DNA from: Fen-549 sp050011315
GTDB lineage: Bacteria > Actinomycetota > Thermoleophilia > Gaiellales > Gaiellaceae
Assembly (NCBI GenBank): GCA_050011315.1
Contig: JBEKJI010000005.1
Location: 36,743 to 100,742, forward strand
DNA: 64,000 bases
Reading direction: 5' to 3'
Below are positions 51,409 through 60,315 of this stretch, one piece after another. Numbering within the stretch: position 1 is the stretch's first letter; the number at the start of each line of letters is the position of its first letter. The notes beneath the pieces are model-generated. The model made no database searches and was not told where the DNA came from. It worked only from the letters and a program-made list of their open reading frames with translations. Position numbers and translations under genes: made by a program.

Positions 51409-51730
51409 GGAGCTGGATTCTACGGAGACGACCCGGAGAGGCGCTCAGGAGCTCGTTCCTTGGGCTACCAGCGGCACTTCTCTACGCCGCCCGCCACCGA
51501 ACCGCGTCGTTCGAAGATATCGTCCGCCGGAGCCGGAAAACACTCCTGGCCGTGCCGAATCTGCGTCGATTCGGAGACGAAGAAAAGATCCGTTTTCGAC
51601 ACGCTTTCGATTTGACACCAACCGGAGTCAGACACCGTTTGGTGTCAAGGGGTGTTCGTGCCGGAAGTGGATGTCTTGTTCCACAGCTTGCTCCCGATCA
51701 CGTGACAGCCGCGCCAAGGCGGACGATGAT
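51409..51730. other. 320-nt gap between divergent valS and the DUF3761 gene
   Basis: Divergent intergenic region. It holds the strong hairpin at 51612-51648 and should hold both promoters. I looked for a T-box (GGTGGxACCGCG-like) on the valS side and found none. Confidence 0.5.
51612..51648. repeat. REP-like imperfect palindrome
   Basis: TTGACACCAA at 51612-51621 pairs fully with TTGGTGTCAA at 51639-51648, with an inner CGG/CCG continuation and a loop holding AGTCAGACA. The text resembles, from memory, repetitive extragenic palindromes moved by RAYT-type IS200-like transposases (GTCAGACACC core). No other copy is evident in this window. Confidence 0.55.
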
Positions 51731-52453
51731 ATGCGGGTGATTCGCTCGTTGAGTCGTGTGGCCGCCGTCGCCGTTCTCATTCTTGCGTGGGGCGCGGGAA
51801 GCACGAACATCGCCTTGCCCGCGTTCGCCCGCGCGACCTCGGCTCCCGCCGGTGCGACCGCCCGCTGCAAGGACGGCACCTACTCCTACGCAAAGCACCA
51901 TCAGGGCGCCTGCTCCCACCACGGCGGCGTCGCCGCGTGGCTGGACGGGAGCGGCTCGGCGAGCCCCGGATCTTCGAGTCCCACCAAGATCATTGTCGGA
52001 GAGACCGTGCTCCTCGGCAGTCGGACAAAGACCTCGGGCTGCAGGCTCGGCGCCAGTCCCGACAGGCGCTGCTCGCCGGGCGCCTACTACTCGAAGCTGA
52101 CCGGATCAGTGATTTGCTCGGCGAGCTTCCACACGAGCTCGATCCGGAACGTCCCTCAGGCCGAGAAATACGCGGTCGAGCGCGAGTACGGGATGGTGCC
52201 TCGCCTCTACGGAAGCACGCTCGAGATCGATCACATCGTCTCGCTCGAGCTCGGCGGCTCGAACGACATCGCGAACTTGTTCCCAGAGAGGGCGAGCCCG
52301 GCGCCCGGCTACCACGTCAAAGACCGTCTCGAGAACCGGCTCCACGATCTCGTCTGCTCGGAGCAGATGAACCTGCGCAGCGCCCAACGGCAGATTGCGA
52401 AGAACTGGCAGTCGCTGTACTTGAAGGTGTACGGAACGGCACCGGTCGGCTAA
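51731..52453 (+). CDS. secreted DUF3761 and HNH-like nuclease
   Basis: A 240-aa protein with an N-terminal signal peptide (VAAVAVLILAWGAGSTNIALPAFA). After it, CKDGTYSYAKHHQGACSHHG fits DUF3761. The C-terminal part has LEIDHIVSLELGGSNDIANL, an HNH-type DH...N motif, plus a scattering of cysteines that may bind metal. Such secreted nucleases may supply nutrients from extracellular DNA or act in competition. Divergent from valS. Confidence 0.7.
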   Translation: MRVIRSLSRVAAVAVLILAWGAGSTNIALPAFARATSAPAGATARCKDGTYSYAKHHQGACSHHGGVAAWLDGSGSASPGSSSPTKIIVGETVLLGSRTKTSGCRLGASPDRRCSPGAYYSKLTGSVICSASFHTSSIRNVPQAEKYAVEREYGMVPRLYGSTLEIDHIVSLELGGSNDIANLFPERASPAPGYHVKDRLENRLHDLVCSEQMNLRSAQRQIAKNWQSLYLKVYGTAPVG

Positions 52454-52583
52454 CGCCGGCGCTTGTGCGAGGGAAGCGAAAGCATCGCGATCGCCGGATG
52501 GGTGCGGTGCTACCTCCACCTCGGCCCGGTCATCCCCTGCGCGACCGCGACGGCGCGCGCCTGGGCAAGGCAGAGATCAACCG

Positions 52584-53441
52584 CTAGCGGTGACGGCGCT
52601 CCGGCGGCAGACCGATGATGTCCCGCGCCTGCGCAGGAGAGGCGATTTCCCTGCCGACGCCCTGAGCGAGCGCGACGAGCCGTTCGACAAGCGCCGGATT
52701 GGACGCCGGGCGGGTCTTTTCGGCGTCCATGAACAGGCTGTCCTCCAGCCCGACGCGGGCATGCCCGCCCATCACGATCGCCATCGAGTTCATCTGGAGC
52801 TGGAAGCGGCCCATGCCGCCGGCCGACCAGACCGATCCCTCGGGCAGCGACATCGCAAGCGTGGCCAGGTTGAAAGGCGTGGCAGCTAGCGTGCCGAGCG
52901 ATCCAAGCAGGAGGTTGAAGTAGAAGGGCGGACGCAGCAGGTGCTTGTCGATCAGGTGTTTCGCGTAGTCGAGCATGCCGAGATCAAAGGCCTCGAGCTC
53001 GGGGACGATGCCGCGTTCGAGCATCCGCCCGGCAAGCCGGTGAATCGTCTCGGGCTCGCTGATCGACGCCTGCCTCGGGAAGTTGAACGACCCGAGCGCC
53101 AGCGACGCCAGCTCGGGCTTGAGGTCGCCGTCCAGCTCGAGGACCTGTGCGCGAGGTTCGTAATCCGGATTGACGCGCCCGCTCGTGGTCGCGCAGACGA
53201 TCACCTCCGGGCAGGCTTCCCGGACTCTCGACATCACCTCTGCGAAGACATCCGGGCGATAGGTAGGGCGCCCCTCCTCGTCGCGAACGTGAAGGTGGAC
53301 GATCGCGGCCCCCGCCTCGTAGCAGCGGCGAGCATCCGCTGCGATCTCCTCTGGCGTGATCGGAACGGCCGGGTTGTCGCTCTTCATCGGCACGTTCCCG
53401 GTCAGAGCGGCGTTGATAATAAGTGGCTCGTGCCCGATCAC
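52584..53441 (-). CDS. BKACE-type beta-keto acid cleavage enzyme
   Basis: The 285-aa protein belongs to the DUF849/BKACE family, which condenses acetyl-CoA with a beta-keto acid to release acetoacetate and a new CoA ester; zinc is held by HLHVRD (His49, His51). The N-terminus (PLIINAALTGNVPMKSDNPAVPITPEEIA) is characteristic. 3-keto-5-aminohexanoate (lysine fermentation) is the founding substrate; the actual one here is unknown. It overlaps the NeuD-like gene by 4 nt. Confidence 0.85.
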   Translation of the reverse strand: MIGHEPLIINAALTGNVPMKSDNPAVPITPEEIAADARRCYEAGAAIVHLHVRDEEGRPTYRPDVFAEVMSRVREACPEVIVCATTSGRVNPDYEPRAQVLELDGDLKPELASLALGSFNFPRQASISEPETIHRLAGRMLERGIVPELEAFDLGMLDYAKHLIDKHLLRPPFYFNLLLGSLGTLAATPFNLATLAMSLPEGSVWSAGGMGRFQLQMNSMAIVMGGHARVGLEDSLFMDAEKTRPASNPALVERLVALAQGVGREIASPAQARDIIGLPPERRHR

Positions 53442-54079
53442 CGACCCTCGACATTCTCCTTGACGATGCGAGCGGGCACGCCGACGACCTGGACGTTTTC
53501 CGGCACGTCCTTCGTAACGACGGCACCCGCCCCAACGACCGAATAGGAGCCGACCGTGACACGATCGATCACTACGGCACTCATCGCAATATAGGCGCGC
53601 TCTCCGATTCTGCAGGCACCGGCCACATTCGCGCCCGGTTGGATAGAGACGTAGTCGGCGATCTCTGTGTGGTGCCCGATCAAGACGCCGCGATTCACGA
53701 GGACATGGCGACCGATGGTGCTGTGCGCCGCGATAACCGCGCCCGCGCTGACGATCGTGCCTTCTCCAACGCGGCTACGGGTCGAGACGCGTGCCGATGG
53801 ATGCACGACCGTTGCGAAGCGAAAGCCGAGCTGCGCCGCCTGCTCGACGAAGCGATGCCGGTGAGTCGTCCCCAAAGCGCAGACCGCGAGATGCGTGTCG
53901 GCGTAGGCAGCGACATCGTCGATCCAATGCACGGGTAGGCCCTCGAGCGACTCGACGCAGCGCTCCGGATCGAGGTTCTCGACGAAGCCCGCGATCTCGA
54001 ACCCTGCATCCGTCGCCAGATCGGCGACCTCGAGCGCAAGCATCCTCGTGCCCAGAATGAGCAGCTTCTGCGCAGCCAA
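53438..54079 (-). CDS. NeuD/PglD-like sugar O- or N-acetyltransferase
   Basis: A 213-aa protein with an N-terminal Rossmann-like part (KLLILGTRMLALEVADLA) and a left-handed beta-helix of hexapeptide repeats (GTIVSAGAVIAAHSTIGRHVL, SYSVVGAGAVVTKDVPEN). Such enzymes acetylate an amino-sugar, often made by a DegT aminotransferase. The aminotransferase gene ends 1 nt upstream. Together they suggest an acetylated amino-sugar or an amino-acid-like modification. Confidence 0.85.
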   Translation of the reverse strand: MAAQKLLILGTRMLALEVADLATDAGFEIAGFVENLDPERCVESLEGLPVHWIDDVAAYADTHLAVCALGTTHRHRFVEQAAQLGFRFATVVHPSARVSTRSRVGEGTIVSAGAVIAAHSTIGRHVLVNRGVLIGHHTEIADYVSIQPGANVAGACRIGERAYIAMSAVVIDRVTVGSYSVVGAGAVVTKDVPENVQVVGVPARIVKENVEGR

Positions 54080-55201
54080 CTACCAGCCCTCGGCGATCGT
54101 GTAGACGATCCGATCCACCTGCTCGTCCGTCAGGTGCAGATGCATGGGAAGAGAGACCGCCCGCCGCCAGAACGACTCGACGCCGGGCAGAGGCGCGCCT
54201 TTGAACAGCGGGTAGTCGTAGCTCGGACGGTAGTGAACGCCGGCGTGAATCCCGCGTTCGCCGAGCTTGAGAAGCAACGTGTCCCGCCCCTCTGCCAGTG
54301 CGCAGAAGAGGTGGTGGCTGCTACGCCGGTCCTCCTGCTCGCGAAGAAGCTCGATACCGGGCACACCGGCCAGACCTCGCCGGTATCGCCTCGCCAGTTG
54401 CGCGAGGCGGGCGTTGTCCGCCTCGAGTCGATCCAACTGGACTAGCCCGATCGCAGCGTGCACGTCGTCCAGATAGAACTTGAAGCCGAGCTCCGACACT
54501 CCGTAGTCCCAGCGGTAGACCGAGCCGGAGACGCGCTCGTGCGTATCCAGGTCGATACCGAAATTACGTAGGCGCCTCAGGCGAGCGTCGTGCTCGCTCG
54601 ATCGCACTGTCAACGCGCCACCCTCGCCCATGGGCAGGTTCTTGATCGCATGGAACGAGAACGCGTGCAGATCCCCATACGAGCCGATGCGTCTCCCCTT
54701 GTAAACGGCGCCGCAGGCGTGTGCGCAGTCCTCGATCACCGGTACGCCGTTAGCTCGTGCGAGAGCGTAGTGCTCGTCGAGATCGCACGGATAACCGCCG
54801 TAGTGAACGAGCAGAACCGCTCCCGTGGCCTCCGAGAGCAATCCGGCAACCGAGGCGACGCTGATGTTGCCCGTCGTGGGGTCAACATCCGCGAATACCG
54901 GCCGCAGTCTTTCTTGAAGGATGATCTGGTTCCCTGCCACAAACGTGAGCGGGGTGGTGATGACTTCGGCGCCCGGTGAAAGATCGAGAAGCCGCAGCGC
55001 GAGTTGAAGAGCTCCCGAGCAAGAGCTCGTGCCAACGCAGAAGGGCATATCGACGTAACGCGCGAAGGCTCGCTCGAACTCCCTCGTCTTCGATCCGAGC
55101 CCGAGCCAGCCCGAGCGCAGCACGTCCGCGGCAGCCGTGATCGCTTCGTCCCTGATCAGCGGACGAAACAGCGGGATACGCTCGGCGGCGATTCCCGTCA
55201 C
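54080..55201 (-). CDS. DegT/DnrJ/EryC1/StrS aminotransferase
   Basis: A 373-aa PLP-dependent sugar aminotransferase. The PLP lysine is Lys187 in FHAIKNLPMGEGG; VIEDCAHACGA carries the ring-binding Asp, and the N-terminal RSGWLGLGSKTREFERAF is typical. It makes a 4-amino or 3-amino sugar from a keto-sugar, most likely nucleotide-linked, and is adjacent to the acetyltransferase. Confidence 0.9.
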   Translation of the reverse strand: MTGIAAERIPLFRPLIRDEAITAAADVLRSGWLGLGSKTREFERAFARYVDMPFCVGTSSCSGALQLALRLLDLSPGAEVITTPLTFVAGNQIILQERLRPVFADVDPTTGNISVASVAGLLSEATGAVLLVHYGGYPCDLDEHYALARANGVPVIEDCAHACGAVYKGRRIGSYGDLHAFSFHAIKNLPMGEGGALTVRSSEHDARLRRLRNFGIDLDTHERVSGSVYRWDYGVSELGFKFYLDDVHAAIGLVQLDRLEADNARLAQLARRYRRGLAGVPGIELLREQEDRRSSHHLFCALAEGRDTLLLKLGERGIHAGVHYRPSYDYPLFKGAPLPGVESFWRRAVSLPMHLHLTDEQVDRIVYTIAEGW

Positions 55202-55324
55202 ACCAGACGCTCATAGGGGAGAGTAAGGATGGTGGCCTCTTCTCGACGAGCGGTCGTGACTTGCTTGAGCGCCGAAAACGGAATAGGCACGCGCTGATAG
55301 TAGACGGGAAGATACGGCCCAGTC

Positions 55325-55515
55325 TCCCCTGTCGAAGGGAGACTCCTGACGGCCGAGCGCGGTCAGAGGGCGGAGTGCTTGGCTCCGTCAGGGGCTCGAG
55401 ACACTAACGCTGACCGACACTCCACGTGAGGGCCCCCGTTCCTCCGCCCGCCCCCGAGCCACTCACTCGCGGGGTCGCGAAACGGTAGCCAGAAAACGCG
55501 CCGTATATGTGCAGG
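55325..55515. repeat. repeat modules in the gap 55202-55641
   Basis: Two pieces. The first (about 55325-55382) has a hairpin AGTCTCCC/GGGAGACT followed by CCGAGCGCGGTCAGAGGG and GGAGTGCTT, as at the ends of copies A and B. The second (about 55430-55515) carries a family B module, CGAGCCACTCACTCGCGGGG, and GAAACGGTAGCCAGAAAA; a near match is at 60183-60240. The remaining gap (to 55641) has the element GCGGAATGAAGACC; no gene seen. Confidence 0.6.
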
Positions 55516-55641
55516 TTTCGTGCCGATTCACTTCAAGCCGAGACAGGTGAGCGGCGACGGATAGGCCAACCGCCAAGGCGCCACCGAAGCCATAGCGGAA
55601 TGAAGACCTCTCGGACTCCGTGGACCGGCCGCTCCCTTTCT

Positions 55642-57114
55642 CTAGTCGTTGTCGATGATCGTGAGCGTGGCCTTCTTCAGCGTTCCGAGCACGGCGCCCG
55701 AGCTAGGCTTGGAGAGTGTGAGCGTGACCGTCTCGTTGTTCTCCTTGAGTTGGTCGTCGAGGATCGTGAGGGAGACGGTCCGGGTCGTGACGCCTGCGGC
55801 GAAGGAGACGGTCTTGGAGACCGCCGTGTAGTCCACCCCCTCGGTGGCGGTTCCGTCTGCGGTCTTGAAGAGGACGGAGGCGGCGCTCGAGCTATCACCT
55901 GTGCGCTTGATGGTGATCTTGACCTTGGAGGTCGCCTCGTTCACCGAGTAATGGGCCGACGAGAAGGCCAGGATGACGTTCCCGATGCCGCTGACCGTGA
56001 CCGGAGTCGAGTGGTCGGTGGTCGTGCCGTTCCCGAGCTCGCCGTAGGTGTTGCAGCCCCAGCACTTGATCCTGCCGCCGGATAGGAGAGCGCAGGTGTG
56101 GTAGCCGCCGGCGTCGATCATGGTGACGCCCGTGATGCCGCCGACTAGGACCGGGATCGGGCTGGAGTTATGTGTGCCGTTCCCAAGTTGGCCGTGCTCG
56201 TCGAAGCCCCAGCACTTGACCCTGCCCTGGGAGACGACGGCGCAGGTGTGGAAGCCACCGGCGCTGATAGTGGCGGTTGATATACCACTGACCTGGACCG
56301 GGATCGAGCTGGGGTGATGGGTGCCGTTTCCGAGCTGACCGGCGTTGTTGCGGCCCCAGCAATTGACCCCGCCGGCGGCGAGGACGGCGCAGGTGTGGTG
56401 GTAACCGCCGCTGACCTGGGTGGCGTTGGTGATGCCGCTGACGTGGACTGGCGTCGAGCTGTGTTGATGGGTGCCGTTTCCGAGCTGGCCGTAGTAGTTC
56501 AAGCCCCAGCACTCGATCGTGCCGCCGGAAAGTACGGCGCAGGTGTGGAAGGCGCCGGCGCTGATCGCAGTTGCAGTCGACATGCCGCTGACCGCAACCG
56601 GGGTTGAGCTGTCCGCATATGTGCCGTTTCCAAGCGCGCCGTCAGCGTTGTAGCCCCAGCACTCGATCGTGCCGCCGGAGAGAAGGGCGCAGGCATGTTC
56701 GGCGCCGGCGCTCACCTGGGTGGCGCTGGTGATGCCGCTGACTTGGACCGGGGTCGAGCTGTCGTGATTGGTGCCGTCTCCGAGCTCGCCTTGTTCGTTC
56801 ACGCCCCAGCACTCGATTGTGCCGCCGGAGAGGAGGGCGCAGGTGAAGTCGCTGCCGGCGCTCACCTGGGTGGCATCGGTGATGCCGCTGACCTGGACTG
56901 GAGTCAAGCTGTCGTGATCGTTTCCGAGCGCACCTCGGCCCCAGCACTTGACCTTGCCGTCGGAGAGAAGGGCGCAGGTGTGGTACAAGCCGGCGCTGAT
57001 CTGGGTGGCTACCGAGCCCCCCGCCGCCGTCACACGACCGGCTCCGCAGAGCGGGTTCGCCCCCGCAAAGACGCAGATGATCGACAAAAGCGTGAGTGAG
57101 CAAACCTTCTTCAT
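55642..57114 (-). CDS. secreted RCC1-repeat propeller with Calx-beta domain
   Basis: A 490-aa secreted protein: signal peptide (KKVCSLTLLSIICVFAG), then seven RCC1-like repeats of about 50 residues (pattern QVSAGxxHTCALLSGGxIxCWG), enough for a seven-bladed propeller, then a C-terminal Calx-beta domain with Ca-binding-like acidic motifs (TADGTATEGVDYT, LDDQLKENNE). Periodic DNA similarity across 55.9-57.1 kb reflects these blades. Possible surface adhesin or ligand-binding protein. Confidence 0.85.
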   Translation of the reverse strand: MKKVCSLTLLSIICVFAGANPLCGAGRVTAAGGSVATQISAGLYHTCALLSDGKVKCWGRGALGNDHDSLTPVQVSGITDATQVSAGSDFTCALLSGGTIECWGVNEQGELGDGTNHDSSTPVQVSGITSATQVSAGAEHACALLSGGTIECWGYNADGALGNGTYADSSTPVAVSGMSTATAISAGAFHTCAVLSGGTIECWGLNYYGQLGNGTHQHSSTPVHVSGITNATQVSGGYHHTCAVLAAGGVNCWGRNNAGQLGNGTHHPSSIPVQVSGISTATISAGGFHTCAVVSQGRVKCWGFDEHGQLGNGTHNSSPIPVLVGGITGVTMIDAGGYHTCALLSGGRIKCWGCNTYGELGNGTTTDHSTPVTVSGIGNVILAFSSAHYSVNEATSKVKITIKRTGDSSSAASVLFKTADGTATEGVDYTAVSKTVSFAAGVTTRTVSLTILDDQLKENNETVTLTLSKPSSGAVLGTLKKATLTIIDND

Positions 57115-57410
57115 CGGGGGTCTCCCTTCCAGCGGCGAAAGACGACGCGAGAGACGAGCAGTCAGAGCTCGGCGGGATCGCGGCCTATCGCCTGTTTCTC
57201 TCTACGGGTGTGGGCTCGACGCTAAGCGCTCGGTCTCGTCTCGTCAAGTGGCAATTCAGCTTTAGGAAGGTCAATGGCAGCCACCCGCCGTACTGCGCGG
57301 CGAAGCGGCCAATGAATGGCGCACGCCAGAGCGCTATTGCGCGCCGCGCCCCGTCCCGTTTCCGTCGAGGCCCAGCTGGAAAGCTGCTAGAAACGAAGCG
57401 GCGACTCTCG
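57115..57410. other. divergent intergenic region between RCC1 and the MgtE-like gene
   Basis: About 300 nt with open frame on the plus strand but no start signal before 57411. Expected to contain two divergent promoters; I saw no clear boxes. Confidence 0.35.
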
Positions 57411-58661
57411 ATGCGCTATCTCCACCTCAGTCTGGTCGTTCCCTGCGCCCTGCGCGACAGTGGCGGCGAGCGCCTGGGCCGAGCGCTCGATCTGATCGTG
57501 CGTCTGAACGGCGACGACTATCCGCCACTCGCGGGCGCCCTAGCCGAGGTGGCGGAGCGACCGGTGTTCGTCCCCGCCTCCGAGATCGACTCGATCGGCT
57601 CGGAGGGGATGGTTCTGCGTTCGAGCCGCCTCGACCTCGACCATTTTCACCGTCACGAGCAGGACGTTCTTCTGCGCAAGGACGTTCTCGACCGGCAGCT
57701 GATCAACGTCGACGGCGCCCGCCTGGTGCGGGCGAACGAGATCGAGCTGGCGCTCGTGGACGACTCCTACCGCGTCGTCGGGATCGACGTCAGCGCGCGC
57801 GCATTCCTGCGCCGGCTGTTACCGAAGCGGTTCGCACACCGCATCGAGAGTCGCGCCGTACTCGACTGGCGCGACGTGGAGCCGTTCACCGGCCACGTAC
57901 CGACGCTGCGCCTGCGCACGCCGCATCCCAAGCTCGCGCGCCTCCATCCAGCCCAGCTGGCCGACCTCGTCGAAGACGCCTCCAGTCGCGAGGCCGAGGA
58001 GATCATCAGCGCCGTGCGCAGCGACCTCGACCGCGAGGCCAACCTGTTCCAGCAGCTCGACTCGCATCACCGGCGCCAGTTCGCCGAGACACGCTCCGAC
58101 CAGGAGCTGGGGCGGATCGTCGCGCGGATGGGAGCCGACAACGCGGCCGGATTCGTGCGTGAGCTGCCCGAGAAGCGGCGCGAGGCAGTATTGGCGTCGC
58201 TTCCAGACACCGAGCGCGAGAGCGTCGAAGCGCTGCTCGACTACGGCGCCACGAGCGCCGGCGGACTGATGAGGACCGACCTGGTCACGATCGGCGAGGG
58301 CGCGCGCGTCGCCGATGCGCTCGAGGCCGTTCGCTCGAGCGGAGCGCCCGGCGAGGTGGCGACCTGGGTTTACCTGCTCGACGGCGAGGAGCGCCTGGAG
58401 GCGGCGATCCCGCTCGCCGACCTGCTTCGCATGGCGCCGCAGCTAGCACTCGCGCAGACTGTCAGCTTCACTCCGCCCGGGGTGGACGCCCACGCCGGCG
58501 TCGAGGAGCTGGCGCGGCTGATGACCGATTTCAACCTGACGCTGGTGCCGGTTCTCGACGAGGAGAAACACCTGCTCGGCGCCGTCTCGGCCGACGACGT
58601 GCTCGAGTCTGTGCTTCCGCGAGGCTGGCGGCGTCGCGTCCACGTCTTCACGGCCGACTGA
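57411..58661 (+). CDS. MgtE-type N-domain and CBS sensor protein without transporter domain
   Basis: A 416-aa cytoplasmic protein. Residues 1-200 hold a PRC-barrel-like unit (VLDRQLINVDGARLVRANEIEL), then the MgtE N-terminal superhelix (ARLHPAQLADLVED through RELPEKRREAVLASLP) with the hallmark YGATSAGGLMRTD, and two CBS repeats (about 300-410). The MgtE membrane pore is absent. In MgtE these domains sense Mg and gate the channel; here the next gene is an NRAMP-type transporter 17 nt on, so this may be its ion sensor. Confidence 0.85.
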   Translation: MRYLHLSLVVPCALRDSGGERLGRALDLIVRLNGDDYPPLAGALAEVAERPVFVPASEIDSIGSEGMVLRSSRLDLDHFHRHEQDVLLRKDVLDRQLINVDGARLVRANEIELALVDDSYRVVGIDVSARAFLRRLLPKRFAHRIESRAVLDWRDVEPFTGHVPTLRLRTPHPKLARLHPAQLADLVEDASSREAEEIISAVRSDLDREANLFQQLDSHHRRQFAETRSDQELGRIVARMGADNAAGFVRELPEKRREAVLASLPDTERESVEALLDYGATSAGGLMRTDLVTIGEGARVADALEAVRSSGAPGEVATWVYLLDGEERLEAAIPLADLLRMAPQLALAQTVSFTPPGVDAHAGVEELARLMTDFNLTLVPVLDEEKHLLGAVSADDVLESVLPRGWRRRVHVFTAD

Positions 58662-58678
58662 CCTGCCCGGAAGCGCCC

Positions 58679-60019
58679 GTGAGCGACGCGAGACGAGCGA
58701 AAGAGACCGGCGCCGGCGCCCGCGAGTCGAAACTCGAGCCGGCGCGGCACGCGGCCACCCCGCGCCGGCTTCGGCGGCGAGTCTGGATCGTGCGTCTCGT
58801 CGCTCCGCTCGCCATCCTGGGCCCCGGCCTGATCGCCGCCAACGCCAGCAACGACGCAGGCGGCGTCGCCGCCTATGCCTCCGTCGGCGCTCGCTACGGT
58901 TACGACCTGCTCTGGGTGATCGTTCTGATCACCGTCAGCCTGATCGTCGTCCAGGAGATGGCCGGGCGGATGGGCATCGTGACCGGCAAGGGCTTCGCCG
59001 AGGTCGTCCGCGAGCACTACGGCGTGCGTTGGACGACCGTGGTGTTGCTCTCGATCCTGGTTACCAACCTGGCGATCGGGATCTCCGAGTTCGTCGGGAT
59101 CGCTGCCGCATCGGAGCTCCTGCACGTGCCGCGCGAGGTGACCGTACCGCTGGCCGCCGTCCTCGTCTGGACGATCCTGGTGCGCGGCTCCTACCGCTGG
59201 GCCGAGCGCATCTTCATCGCGATGACGATCCCCTTCTTCGCCTATCCGATCGCGGCCGTGCTCGCCCACCCGCACTGGGGCACGGTCGGGTACGCGATTG
59301 TGAAGCCACAGCTGCACACTTCGCCGCGCTACGTCTACCTGGTCGTCGCGATCGTGGGCGCGACGATCATGCCCTTCATGCAGCTCTACCTGCAGTCGGC
59401 GGTAGCAGAACGCGGCGTCCGCGTCGAGGAGCTCGGCCGCCAGCGGCTGGACATCGTCGGCGGAGTCATCTTCGCCAACCTCATCGCCGGCTTCATCATC
59501 ATCTCCACCGCCGCGGCCCTGTTCGCGCACGGAATCACGAACGTGGGCTCGGCCGCCGACGCGGCGCGCGCGCTCGAGCCCTTTGCCGGACACTTCGCCA
59601 AGGAGCTGTTCGCAGTCGGCTTACTGGGCGCCAGTCTGCTCGCGGCCGCCATCCTCCCGGTCACGACCGCCTACGTGATCTCGGAGTCGTTCGGGATGGA
59701 GAAGGGGGTTGGACGGCATTTCCGCGAAGCGCCCGTGTTCACGACCACGATCACGGTGCTGGTCGGGACCGGAGCCATCGTTGCCCTTATTCCCGGCCTG
59801 CCTGTGATCGCTCTACTCGTCGGCGTCCAGGGCCTGAACGGCGTTTTCGCACCAATAACGCTCTTCTTCCTCTGGCGCCTCTCCCGCAACCGCGAATTGA
59901 TGGGCGAGTGGCGGAGCGGCCGCTTCCTGAGCGCCGTCGCCGGCGCAACCGTGATCGCCATGACCATCCTCTCACTCGTGCTGCTCGTGGCGACGGTGAC
60001 CAATCCCGGCGGGCTCTAG
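58679..60019 (+). CDS. NRAMP-like divalent metal transporter with altered motif
   Basis: A 446-aa membrane protein with about 11 helices. The usual TM1 DPGN motif is replaced by DAGG (Asp59 kept, Asn to Gly62). In TM6, TIMPFMQLY keeps the metal-binding methionine (about 231) but has Phe instead of His. The conserved Asp and Met should still bind a divalent ion, but selectivity may shift, perhaps toward Mg or Mn. GTG start 17 nt after the MgtE-like gene, so one operon. Confidence 0.88.
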   Translation: MSDARRAKETGAGARESKLEPARHAATPRRLRRRVWIVRLVAPLAILGPGLIAANASNDAGGVAAYASVGARYGYDLLWVIVLITVSLIVVQEMAGRMGIVTGKGFAEVVREHYGVRWTTVVLLSILVTNLAIGISEFVGIAAASELLHVPREVTVPLAAVLVWTILVRGSYRWAERIFIAMTIPFFAYPIAAVLAHPHWGTVGYAIVKPQLHTSPRYVYLVVAIVGATIMPFMQLYLQSAVAERGVRVEELGRQRLDIVGGVIFANLIAGFIIISTAAALFAHGITNVGSAADAARALEPFAGHFAKELFAVGLLGASLLAAAILPVTTAYVISESFGMEKGVGRHFREAPVFTTTITVLVGTGAIVALIPGLPVIALLVGVQGLNGVFAPITLFFLWRLSRNRELMGEWRSGRFLSAVAGATVIAMTILSLVLLVATVTNPGGL

Positions 60020-60054
60020 AAGCGCGCGGTCTCGGCTTGGTGGCGCCAGGCGGG

Positions 60055-60315
60055 CTCGTTTCGGATTGAGGGCCCGCCGACCTGGGTGCGTGACGGCACC
60101 TCGTTCCTCCGCAACCGCGTCGAGCGTCAAGCGGAATGAAGACCCGTCGAATCGGTGTGTGACGGCACCACGTTCCGCAGCCCTCCTCCGAGCCACCCAC
60201 CCGCGGGGTCGTGAAACGTTAGCCAGAAGAGGCGCTCGGAAACGTGCCGAGTTCGTGCCGAATCAACCCCACGCCACCGACGACGGCCAGACGGCGCAAC
60301 GCTTCACCGAGCTCG
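60055..60315. repeat. mosaic intergenic repeat between the transporter and clpX
   Basis: Contains two copies of the module (TTTCGGATTGAGGGCCCGCC and GGAATGAAGACCCGTCGAA), each followed by GTG-type text and GACGGCACC, then the family B module CGAGCCACCCACCCGCGGGG with GAAACGTTAGCCAGAAGA, and a right end ACGGCCAGACGGCGCAACGC. It fills the whole gap between the NRAMP gene and clpX. No gene seen. Confidence 0.65.

Noticed and set aside
51409..51730. T-box riboswitch upstream of valS
   Set aside because: No T-box sequence or specifier stem found on the valS strand.
55900..57100. Periodic repeat suggestive of CRISPR
   Set aside because: The period of about 150 nt matches the RCC1 blades of the coding sequence, not short direct repeats with spacers.
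58370..59593. Long minus-strand frame opposite the NRAMP gene
   Set aside because: Asp/His-rich translation typical of antisense to a high-GC gene.
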